A DNA stretch of 35,155 bases, taken from contig NZ_JAOAUU010000152.1 of the NCBI RefSeq assembly GCF_030157465.1, positions 1-35,155 of the forward strand. Direction: 5' to 3'. A program made the position numbers and the translations under genes. Position 1 is the stretch's first letter; each line of letters begins with the position of its first letter. Positions 7,063-14,700 of the stretch are shown one piece after another. The notes under the pieces are model-generated. The model did not search any database, had not been told where the DNA came from, and was given only the letters and a program-made list of their open reading frames with translations. Source of the DNA: Zoogloea sp. GTDB taxonomy: Bacteria; Pseudomonadota; Gammaproteobacteria; Burkholderiales; Rhodocyclaceae.

Positions 7063-7440
7063 ATAGATTTTCTGCAAAAACGATCGAACTGGCTGGGGGG
7101 CAGTGCCACTATTCCGAGCCGGAAGAACGAGATGCGGGCAAACCCCTTTAGGTTCTGTTGACATTCGCCCCTCCTAATAAATGTCAATATCCTGACGTGC
7201 CCAGAAAGTCGTTTATGGTCAGCCCATGGCGCAGGGGGCTGTTTACCCGGCGCCATTTGTGGTCTTATTCCGACTTTTGGGCAGATTCAGGATGGTGCGT
7301 GTGTGCTTGCGTGACGATCAATATGAGCGGATTGCAGGATGAGCGGCTGGGGTGTGAGCGCAACACAGTCCAATGCAACTATCACGACCTGTGCAGGACA
7401 AAGTACAATGTAGCAACATACTTACACGAAGGAGATGAGC
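7063..7440. other. Intergenic DNA with a possible IS5-type end and transposase N-terminal scrap
   Basis: No intact gene. The sequence near 7151 (ggttctgttgacattcgccc) resembles the ends of IS5-group elements, and the frame at about 7292-7330 reads MVRVCLRDDQYERIAG before a stop, like the first residues of IS5-group transposases. This may be the scrap of an element whose other parts are gone. The last 60 bases are the leader of the Phd/PIN pair and contain AAGTA and TACTT arms (7401-7405, 7419-7423). Confidence 0.35.
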
Positions 7441-7698
7441 GTGCCGCACACAATCCTTTCGAGCCGGGAGTTCAACCACGATGTCGGGCGCGCCAAAAGG
7501 GCCGCGCTCGAAGGCGCCGTCTTCATCACGGATCGCGGGCGCCCCTCCCACGTACTGCTATCCGTCGAGGCCTACCGCAAGCTGCTGGCCAAGGAACCCA
7601 GCATTGTCGATCTGCTGGCCCAGCCAGACGCCGGGGATATCGACTTTGAGCCGGTACGTATCGGCGGTTCCCTCTTCCGTCCGGCAGATCTCGCCTGA
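7441..7698 (+). CDS. Phd/YefM-family antitoxin
   Basis: An antitoxin of the Phd/YefM type (85 aa). The start PHTILSSREFNHDVGRAKRA followed by AALEGAVFITDRGRPSHVLLS is the standard Phd fold with its ITDRG.P.HVLLS strand pair, which binds operator DNA. The C-terminal VDLLAQPDAGDIDFEPVRI would wrap the toxin. I chose the GTG at 7441 rather than the ATG at 7435: GGAG at 7431-7434 touches the ATG directly but stands six bases from the GTG, and the family usually begins MPHTILSSREFN. The stop overlaps the toxin's ATG by one base (TGATG). Confidence 0.88.
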   Translation: MPHTILSSREFNHDVGRAKRAALEGAVFITDRGRPSHVLLSVEAYRKLLAKEPSIVDLLAQPDAGDIDFEPVRIGGSLFRPADLA

Positions 7699-8126
7699 TG
7701 TATTTGCTCGATACAAACGTCGTCTCCGAGCTTCGAAAGGCGACGTCGGGCAAAGCGGATGCAAGGGTTACTGCCTGGGCGTCAGGAGTACCCGCCTCTG
7801 AACTATTTCTCTCCACCATCTCCGTGCTGGAGCTTGAGATGGGCGTCCTGCTCGTCGAACGCCGAGATGCCGCCCAAGGCGCCGTCCTCCGTAGTTGGCT
7901 CGACAAGCACGTCCTTCCCGCCTTCGCGGATCGCATCCTGCCGGTGGATGCCGCCGTGGCCCGACGCTGTGCCCGGCTGCACGTACCTGATCCGCGGGCG
8001 GAGCGGGATGCACTCATCGCAGCTACAGCCTTGGTGCGGCAACTGACGGTGGTTACGCCAAACATCGGGGACTTCGAGGCGACAGGGGTGAAGCTGCTAA
8101 ACCCGTGGGCAAGTCCTCCGCCCTGA
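7698..8126 (+). CDS. PIN-domain toxin (VapC/FitB-like ribonuclease)
   Basis: A 142-residue PIN-domain RNase toxin. The metal-binding acids are all present: Asp5 in LLDTNVVSEL, Glu45 in VLELEMG, Asp104 in ERDALIAA and Asp125 in PNIGDFE. NVVSELRK near the start and the ending VVTPNIGDF...NPW are typical of FitB-like members paired with Phd-type antitoxins. Family members cleave tRNA or other RNAs until neutralised. Overlap with the antitoxin stop (TGATG) indicates coupled translation. It is intact and full length. The pair probably stabilises the island or, like other toxins here, adds to defence. Confidence 0.9.
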   Translation: MYLLDTNVVSELRKATSGKADARVTAWASGVPASELFLSTISVLELEMGVLLVERRDAAQGAVLRSWLDKHVLPAFADRILPVDAAVARRCARLHVPDPRAERDALIAATALVRQLTVVTPNIGDFEATGVKLLNPWASPPP

Positions 8127-8310
8127 CGCTCATAATCTCGTCGCCATCGCGGGCTGGCAGGTCGATGCAAAACGCCGAGAAACCGCACCCGCCGGGGCCC
8201 TCGCTGTTTAATTTCTCATGACTTCATTTCCGGAATTGGCTTCCCAATCCCGTTTTGATGCCCGTCGAATGGGTCGGGGAATGGGCTTTCGCCCAATTCC
8301 GGGTGCCGCT
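8127..8310. other. Short gap before the IS5-type remnant
   Basis: No gene is supported. The right part is probably flanking or end sequence of the IS remnant that follows. It contains ggaattggcttcccaatcccg and ggaatgggctttcgcccaattccgg, which includes short inverted arms. Confidence 0.3.
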
Positions 8311-8930
8311 TCATGCCGCACTCCCCGCGCTCTGCAATTTCGCAATTCTCAGTAGGTTGTAACCCACCGTCTTCGGCCAGCCGAAGATCTCCTCGATCCG
8401 CTTGCGTTTCCTCTGGCTGACTTTGTAGCCCTCGGTGCAAGTCGTCCGTCCATCGAGCCCCGGTGTCTTGCGCCCGTCGATTCGGGCGATATGTGGCTTG
8501 ATCTTGTGCTCCCGCAGGTGCTGGACGAAGTCCTTCACGTGATAGCCCTTGTCGGCACCCAGGGTCTTCGGGTGTATCTTCCGCCGCCGCGCACGAGTGA
8601 GCAGTTGCCGCGCCGCTTGATGCTCGGCCAGGGTGGCGTCGGTGATCAGCAGATCCACGCACAGGCCGCTCCGGTTCTCCATGAGGGCATGGCCGCCGTA
8701 GCTGAGTCTGGCCGGCTGGCCGTTGCCCTTGCGCATAAGCTTTGCGTCGGGATCGGTGGTGCTCCGGTGGGTGGCGTTCGAAAGCTTCTCACCCTTGAAA
8801 TCGACCATTCCGGTGCCGTCCCCGGGCTTGGGCGGTTCTTTATCGTCCTTGCGCTTGAAGCTCTTGAAAGAGGCCCAGGCGTCGATCAAGGTGTCGTCGA
8901 CGGTGCTGATGATCCGCTCCGCCATCGAGG
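8311..8930 (-). pseudogene. IS5-family transposase, truncated and internally deleted
   Basis: The frame encodes the catalytic half of an IS5-group transposase: TVDDTLIDAWASFKSFKRKD (first acidic block), then TDPDAKLMRKGNGQPARLSY, LCVDLLITDATLAEHQAA, TLGADKGYHVKDFVQHLRE (second catalytic Asp in GADKGY) and YKVSQRKRKRIEEIFGW (the Y..R..R..EE.FGW block with the Glu). The N-terminal third is missing at about 8930. After FGWPKTVG the sequence jumps straight to YNLLRIAKL, whereas family members have about 30 residues between these blocks, so there is an in-frame internal deletion. It abuts the end of the kfrA-like gene, marking a recombination junction. Confidence 0.85.
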
Positions 8931-8941
8931 TGCTGTATGGG

Positions 8942-9604
8942 TCAGGTTTTCCCACCAGAGCCCTTGGCCGCGTCGGCCAAGGCACGGACGAGTTCCGCGT
9001 TCTGTGCGTTGATGCGTGAAAGCTCGGCGTTAAGCCCTGCGATGTTCGAGGCGGAAGCCTCCCGCGCCGCGTCGAGGGCGGCTTTCAGGTCGTCGGCCCG
9101 CTTGGAGGTCTCCTCGGCTCGTACTTCGGCGGTCGCTGCCCGCTCGGATGCTTTGGCGAGCTTGTCGGACAGGACGGCCGCTCCGGCCTTTGCGTCTTTT
9201 TCAGAAGCTTCGAGCCCGGCGAGCCGCGCCTGCAGGGTTTCGAGCTCCACGGTCACTTGGTCGGCCAGCTCGGCGGCCTCGCGCTTCTCGGCTTCGAGCT
9301 GGGAGCGGGCGGTCTCGAGGCCCTCGTGCTCTGATGCCAGGCGACCGTTCGCGAGCTCAAGGGCGGCCGCCCAGATCTCGGCGCCGAATTCGGCCAGGCG
9401 GTCGGCGACGAGCTGCGGGGCCGGTTCGCGGATCGGCGCCTCTCTGGCCTCTTTCCGGCTCCGCCACTCGGCCATCGCTTCCGAAATCGTGGTGAAGCTG
9501 CCGCCGCCGAGGGCCTTGCGGACTGCCGCCAGGGTGGGGTTCGCACCGGCGGCGTCGAGTTCTTCGGCGATTGCGAAAATCCGGTCTTTGGTAGTCGATG
9601 CCAT
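8942..9604 (-). CDS. KfrA-like plasmid-type DNA-binding protein with long coiled coil
   Basis: A 220-residue protein with a KfrA_N-type N-terminal DNA-binding domain: KDRIFAIAEELDAAGANPTL, then AAVRKALGGGSFTTISEAMAEWR, where GGGSF.TI....WR is the family signature. It is followed by a long Ala/Glu/Lys-rich coiled coil (~residues 85-210). In plasmids such as RK2, KfrA represses its own operon and supports segregation through its coiled coil. The ATG at 9604 has GAGGA about 8 bases upstream. Three TGTAGTA-type boxes lie just upstream (9623-9658), consistent with autoregulation. Its presence on an island suggests plasmid or conjugative-element ancestry, and such proteins also occur near Fic genes. 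The 3' end touches an IS scar but the frame looks complete. Confidence 0.85.
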   Translation of the reverse strand: MASTTKDRIFAIAEELDAAGANPTLAAVRKALGGGSFTTISEAMAEWRSRKEAREAPIREPAPQLVADRLAEFGAEIWAAALELANGRLASEHEGLETARSQLEAEKREAAELADQVTVELETLQARLAGLEASEKDAKAGAAVLSDKLAKASERAATAEVRAEETSKRADDLKAALDAAREASASNIAGLNAELSRINAQNAELVRALADAAKGSGGKT

Positions 9605-9622
9605 CTCACGTTCCTCTGTTAA

Positions 9623-9658
9623 ATGTAGTATGTTGTAGTAACGTACAAAATACTACAA
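9623..9658 (-). promoter_or_regulatory. Operator boxes of the kfrA-like gene
   Basis: ATGTAGTA (9623-9630), TTGTAGTA (9633-9640) and the inverted TACTACAA (9651-9658) lie 19 to 54 bases upstream of the start. The last two form a perfect 8-bp inverted repeat with a 10-bp gap. The location and symmetry suggest binding by KfrA itself. Confidence 0.5.
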
Positions 9659-9871
9659 AATACAACTCCCGCGGCCGGAATTATCAAAAGAACCACGGCC
9701 GCCGCGCCGAAGGCCAGATCCCTCGCGGAACCGCTCATTTCCTACCCTTTCAGCGTCGAGTGCGGTCCACCGTAACCGTTCCGGTAAGGCCGCGACTGCG
9801 GCGGATTCTCAGTGCACGCACAGAAAAACCGGCTCCTCCGCGCTGGGGGGACGGTCCCTTGGGCGCGCGGG

Positions 9872-11077
9872 TTACCCGGCCACAGCCCGCACTTCGGTCC
9901 CGCTTTCCAGGATCTTCAGGAATTCCGCGTAGGCGAACACCCTTCCGCGCTGCTTCCCGGTGATCTCGCTGACGACGCCTAAGGTCTCCAGAGCCTCAAA
10001 CGCCTTGTTGACCGTGGGAGCGCTGAGGCCGGTCTTCTCCTGGGCCTGGGAGGCATTGAGGAACGGATGGATCTGGAGCAACTCGTGGAGGCGGAGCATG
10101 GAGTTGGTCTGCTCGCCGCAATCTTCGATCCGTTTCCTGTCGTGCCGGAACAGCGTGACGATGCGCATTGCGCTCTCGTAGGCGTTATTGGCCGTGTCGG
10201 CGACTCCGGTGAGGAAGAACTCGGTCCAGGTTTCCCAATCACCGCGGAGGCGGACGTCCTGCAGGAGGCGGTAGTAGTCCTCCCGGTGCGTCTTCAGGTA
10301 GAGGCTGAGGTACAGGAGGGGTTCGTGGAGGACCTTCTTTTCGACCAGAAACAGGGCGATCAGCAGGCGGCCGAGGCGACCGTTGCCGTCCAGGAACGGA
10401 TGGATCGACTCGAACTGCACGTGCAGGTACCCGGCTTTCACAAGCGGTGGAATGCCCTCGGAGTCGTCGTGCAGGAAGCGTTCGAGGTCGCCGAGGCACG
10501 CGTCCATTTCGTTGACCGGCGGCGGTACGTACTGGGCGTTCCCCGGCCTGGTCCCGCCGAGCCAGTTCTGCGAGCGCCGGAACTCCCCCGGGTTCTTGGC
10601 TTCGCCGCGGCCCCTCTTGAGCAGGCGCGCGTGCATGTCTCTCAAAAGGCGGAGGCAGAGGGGGAGCCCGTTCGGGTCCCTGATGACGCCGAGGCCGTAC
10701 ATCATCGCGTCCACGTAGTTAGAGACCTCGGTGACGTCGTCAAGCGGCTTCCCGGCCAAAGCGGCGTTTTCGTACTGCAGGAGGTCGTCGAGGGTCGACT
10801 GCGTCCCCTCGATCTGGGACGACAGGACCGCTTCCTTGCGGACGTACATGTACAGGAAGAGGGCTTTGTCCGGAAGGAGCATCGCCACGCCGTCGAGACG
10901 GCCCACCGCGCGGTCCGCTTCGCTCAGGCGCCCGAGCAGGCGCGGGGAGATATTCAGCGGGGGACTCGGCGGGAGCGGTGGAGGAACGTAAGCCCTGACG
11001 GTCTCGTCGAAGGCGACGGTGGAGACGTAGCGCCCGATCCTCGGGTTCGCGTCCTGTCGCGTGGGATTGTCGGCCAT
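9872..11077 (-). CDS. Fic-family protein (AMPylase) with N-terminal inhibitory motif and C-terminal winged helix
   Basis: A Fic-domain enzyme, which would transfer AMP from ATP (or related groups) to a target protein. The catalytic motif HPFLDGNGRLGR begins near residue 226, with the catalytic His and the phosphate-binding GNGR intact. The self-inhibitory motif SSQIEG (S..(I)EG, ~residues 85-91) lies N-terminal, making this a class II Fic whose Glu blocks productive ATP binding. The C-terminal ~80 residues (FLNASQAQEKTGLSAPTVNK..LGVVSEITGKQRGRVF) form a winged-helix domain, as in the common Fic/DUF4172-like family. I chose the ATG at 11077 because AAGGA stands five bases upstream; the ATG at 11098 lacks one. 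TTAACTA boxes upstream suggest autoregulation. It is complete. Confidence 0.92.
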   Translation of the reverse strand: MADNPTRQDANPRIGRYVSTVAFDETVRAYVPPPLPPSPPLNISPRLLGRLSEADRAVGRLDGVAMLLPDKALFLYMYVRKEAVLSSQIEGTQSTLDDLLQYENAALAGKPLDDVTEVSNYVDAMMYGLGVIRDPNGLPLCLRLLRDMHARLLKRGRGEAKNPGEFRRSQNWLGGTRPGNAQYVPPPVNEMDACLGDLERFLHDDSEGIPPLVKAGYLHVQFESIHPFLDGNGRLGRLLIALFLVEKKVLHEPLLYLSLYLKTHREDYYRLLQDVRLRGDWETWTEFFLTGVADTANNAYESAMRIVTLFRHDRKRIEDCGEQTNSMLRLHELLQIHPFLNASQAQEKTGLSAPTVNKAFEALETLGVVSEITGKQRGRVFAYAEFLKILESGTEVRAVAG

Positions 11078-11085
11078 GGGGTCCT

Positions 11086-11124
11086 TAGTTAAGCCCACTT
11101 AATTAGTGCGGGGCGCTAGTTAAG
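11086..11124 (-). promoter_or_regulatory. Repeated CTTAACTA boxes upstream of fic
   Basis: CTTAACTA (minus strand) occurs at 11086-11093 and 11117-11124, with an inverted variant (CTTAATTA, plus strand) at 11098-11105. They cover the leader and probable promoter of the Fic gene. The Fic protein carries a winged helix, so self-binding is plausible. This is inferred from position. Confidence 0.4.
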
Positions 11125-11239
11125 TTTATCCGGATTTATTTTATTAGCGAGTTTAATGAGGCTCGTAGAACAACTCGATGTAATCAAACACGTCAGTGCG
11201 TGCTTGGGCCCAAATCAGATAGTCAGCCACCCCTGACCA

Positions 11240-11445
11240 CAATATGGCATCGCATGCGGTGGGCCGAGATCAAATCGGCGCTGGCGCCGTGCTTTGCCCG
11301 CAAGGACGCCCGGTGATTGGGCATTTGAAGGACGACTGCGGCTTGCGGCGGAACTGGCTCAAAGGCTCCGAAGGCGATGTACTGCATCCGGTGCTGTGTG
11401 CGGCCGGCTACAGCCTGCGCGGGCTCCCTCTGGAAACAAATAAGA
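11240..11445 (+). pseudogene. IS5-group transposase, C-terminal remnant
   Basis: A frame reads RPVIGHLKDDCGLRRNWLKG, then SEGDVLHPVLCAAGYSLRGL, matching the C-terminus of IS5-group transposases of the IS1106 kind (IGH.K.DG.L.RN.LKG..GD...A.L..AGHN.R). Nothing upstream in frame belongs to the transposase, so only the tail remains. It lies between the Fic promoter and the BREX operon, and may mark where the BREX block joined the island. Confidence 0.75.
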
Positions 11446-11546
11446 GCGGCGCTGAGTCAGCAATGGCGAGATGAATATCACCGGAGGTTGTGCGTAGAGT
11501 GGCGTTTTGCTACCCTGCGCAACACCCCCGCAATCCTGGACTCGCC

Positions 11547-11768
11547 ATGATTCGCTGCCACCTGTCGACCTTCATGGGGCGCGACAAGCTCCGTATTTCT
11601 GATGTTTCTCGCCTCACAGGCTTGAATCGCAGCACTGTCAGCGCGCTATACAAGGAGACTGTGACGCGCCTGGATGTGGCTGCCATCAATGTCCTCTGCA
11701 ATTTGTTCCGCTGCTCCGTGGGCGAACTCTTTGAGCATGTGCCTGACGATGACAGGAGCGCTTTGTGA
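11547..11768 (+). CDS. Small Cro/C1-type HTH regulator leading the BREX operon
   Basis: A 73-residue protein that is essentially one Cro/C1-type helix-turn-helix (HTH_26-like): KLRISDVSRLTGLNRSTVSA, then LYKETVTRLDVAAINVLCNL and FRCSVGELFEH. The recognition helix is around GLNRSTVSALYKE. It ends in a TGA that overlaps the GTG start of pglW (GTGA), so it is the first gene of the BREX operon and probably its autoregulator. An in-frame upstream extension to 11490 is possible, but the ATG at 11547 gives the normal HTH boundary. A candidate promoter (ttgtgc ... tgctac) and gttgtgcg/tgcgcaac arms lie at about 11487-11524. Confidence 0.8.
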   Translation: MIRCHLSTFMGRDKLRISDVSRLTGLNRSTVSALYKETVTRLDVAAINVLCNLFRCSVGELFEHVPDDDRSAL

Positions 11769-14700
11769 CGCTCAGTGCATCACGTTGGCACGTCATAGCC
11801 GAATCCCACTTTGCTTGGGAGCGCGAGGCTCTCGAATGGCTGCGGGCTCACTTGCCCGATCGCGATCCCTGGCATGCCTGGACCAACTTCGAATTTATCG
11901 ACGATGAGGGCAAGGTCAACGAGGTGGACGCCCTGGTGCTTTCGCCGGCAGGTTTGTTCTTGGTTGAAATCAAGAGCCGCCCTGGCGTGTTGCGCGGGGA
12001 CGTGCATAGCTGGACGTGGACCACAGACGGCCGGACTTTCACCTATGACAATCCGCTGATTCTCGCTAACCGCAAGTCCAAGCGCCTGGCCAGCCTGTTG
12101 CGGCACCAGCCGGCCATCAAGAAGGCGAAAATCCGTCTTCCCTTCGTTGAACCGGCTATTTTCCTTTCATCTTCAAGCCTGGCCTGTCAGTTGGAAGGCT
12201 TGGCCAAAAGCGCCACTTTTCAGCATGGCCGCCCAGGTACGCTAAACGATCCAGGTATCGTTGGCGCCCTCAGCAATGGCATCACCTCCCGCACCAGCAC
12301 GCCGGTAGATATCGCCCAGACACGTGCAATCGGCAGGGCCTTGATTGAGGCCGGCATACGCCCGTCCAACAAGCACCGGCAGGTCGGCGATTACAAACTG
12401 ACCAAACTCGCCGCCGAAGGCGAAGGCTTTCAGGATTGGGAAGCCAGTCACGTCAGCGTTGACACCATCCACCGGCGGGTACGCATCTACACCCTGGCCA
12501 CCGCGTCCAGCCCGGAGGCCCGCGCCGCCCGGCTCCGCCAGGCACGCCGCGAGTTTGAAGTGCTGGAAGGCATCGATCATCCAGGTATCCTGCGCGTCAA
12601 AGACTACAAGGAAACGGAACTCGGCCCGGCGCTGATCTTCGATCACGACCCCAAGGCTGTGCGACTCGACCACCTGCTCCGCGAGAGGGGCAAGACGCTC
12701 ACCATCACCCAGCGCCTGCAGATGGTCCGCGACATTGCCGAGACTCTGAAGTACGCCCATGCCAAGCGGCTGTACCACCGCGCCCTGGGGCCGCAGAGCA
12801 TCCTGGTTTACGGCGCAGACGCTGGCTCGATGCACCTGCGCCTGATGAACTGGCAGACAGCCTCGCGCAACGTGGGGGGCTCGGCTGCGCCCAACACCGT
12901 GCACCACACCACTGGAACGCGCCACGTCGAGGACTACGTTGAAGACCTCGGCCTGCTTTACCTCGCACCCGAAACCACCCGGGCCGATCCCGCCCAAGGC
13001 GCCAGCCTCGACGTGTTCTCGCTCGGCTGCATCGCCTACTACATCTTCACCGGGCAGCCCCCGGCTGAGTCCGCGCTAGAACTGTCGGAGAAGTTGCGTG
13101 TAGGTCAGGGCTTGCGCCTATCCGACACCATGGACGGCTGCGGCGCCCGACAGCAGGAGTTGATCCAGTTCGCCACCGCTCCTGACCTGCTCGCGCGTTA
13201 CGACACGATCCAGGGCTTTCTGGATGACCTGGATCTGGTGGAGGACGAGCTGACCACGCCTGACCCCGAGGCCACCGTTGATCCCAGCATTGCCAGTGCC
13301 GGCGACCGCCTGGAGGGAGGCTTCACGGTCGTCAAGCGCATGGGACGCGGTTCCTCTAGCGATGCCTTGCTAGTTCGTCGCGATGGCAATGATGATGAAG
13401 CCATCCTGAAAGTGGCTTGCGACATCGCGCACAACGACCGCCTCGTCGCCGAAGGCGAGGTGCTGGCCCGCCTGCACCACCAAAACATCGTTGCCCACCG
13501 CGAAACGCTCACCATCTCCGGCCGCACCGCACTGCTGCTCAAGAGCGCGGGCGCGAAGACCTTGGCCGAGAAACTCAAGGAAGAACGCCGCCTCTCGTTG
13601 GACATGCTGCAGCGCTTTGGCGAAGAGTTGATTGGGGCCGTGAACCACCTCGAATCCGAGGGCGTGGCACACCGTGACATCAAGCCCGACAACATCGGTA
13701 TCGCCGAAAACCGTAGCGGCAAGCTGCAACTGGTGCTGTTTGACTTTTCCCTATGCCGAACCCCAGCCGACAACATCACGGCAGGCACCCATCCCTATCT
13801 GGACCCCTTCCTGTCGTTGCGCAAACCCCCGCGATGGGACCTGTACGCTGAGCGCTTTGCCTTGGCTGTCACACTCTATGAGATGGCCGTTGGTCAGCCG
13901 CCAGTGTGGGGCGACGGGCAGACCTCGCCGGCTATGCTTGACGTCGAAGCCACCATTGAGCGGGATGTTTTTGACCCTGTCACGCGCGAAGGTTTTGCGC
14001 GCTTTTTCGAGAAAGCGCTGAAGCGCGATTACCGCGAGCGCTTCGACAACGCCGAAGACATGCTGCGCGAATGGCGGGCCATCTTCAACGCACGCCGTAC
14101 GCTGCACCCCGGCGATGCTGCGCCGGCCAGCGGCCTGGCCGCCATCGCCCCCACGGCCACCCCGCAAACCACCATGGCCGAGCTCGGCTACAGTCTCGAA
14201 GCCCAGGTCGTGCTGGAGCGCATGGGCGTGCACAACGCCCGCGAACTCCTGGCGGTAGACCGCGTTCGCTTCCGCTATCTCAAGGGCGTGGGCGACAGAA
14301 TCCGCAAGGAAATCCGGCTCACCGCCAAGGAGCTGGCCCGCCTGCGGCCAGACCTGACCCAGGGCCGCAGCCTTGCGCACGATGCCGACGAAGATATCGA
14401 GGGCGCGGTCAGCATCAACGAGCTTGCCGCCCAGTTGCTGCCGCGCCGTCCGGCCGGTGACGACCGGCCCGAAGAAGCGGCCCTCGCCCACTACCTAGGC
14501 CTGGACGATGCGGTGAAAGCGGGCGTCTGGCCCAGCCTCGGCGATGCCGCACAGGCCGGCGAGGTGGATCGTGCCACCCTCACCGCCACGCTGATCAAGG
14601 CCCGGGCGCGCTGGCTCAAGAACCCGGCCTTCACCGAGCTACGTCACCAGCTCGACACCCTCGTGAGTAGTCAGGGCAACGTTATGAGCGCGAGAGAAGG

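Noticed and set aside
10067-11092. 341-aa open frame on the plus strand opposite fic
   Set aside because: It is the antisense shadow of a gene with intact Fic and winged-helix motifs and has no recognisable domain.
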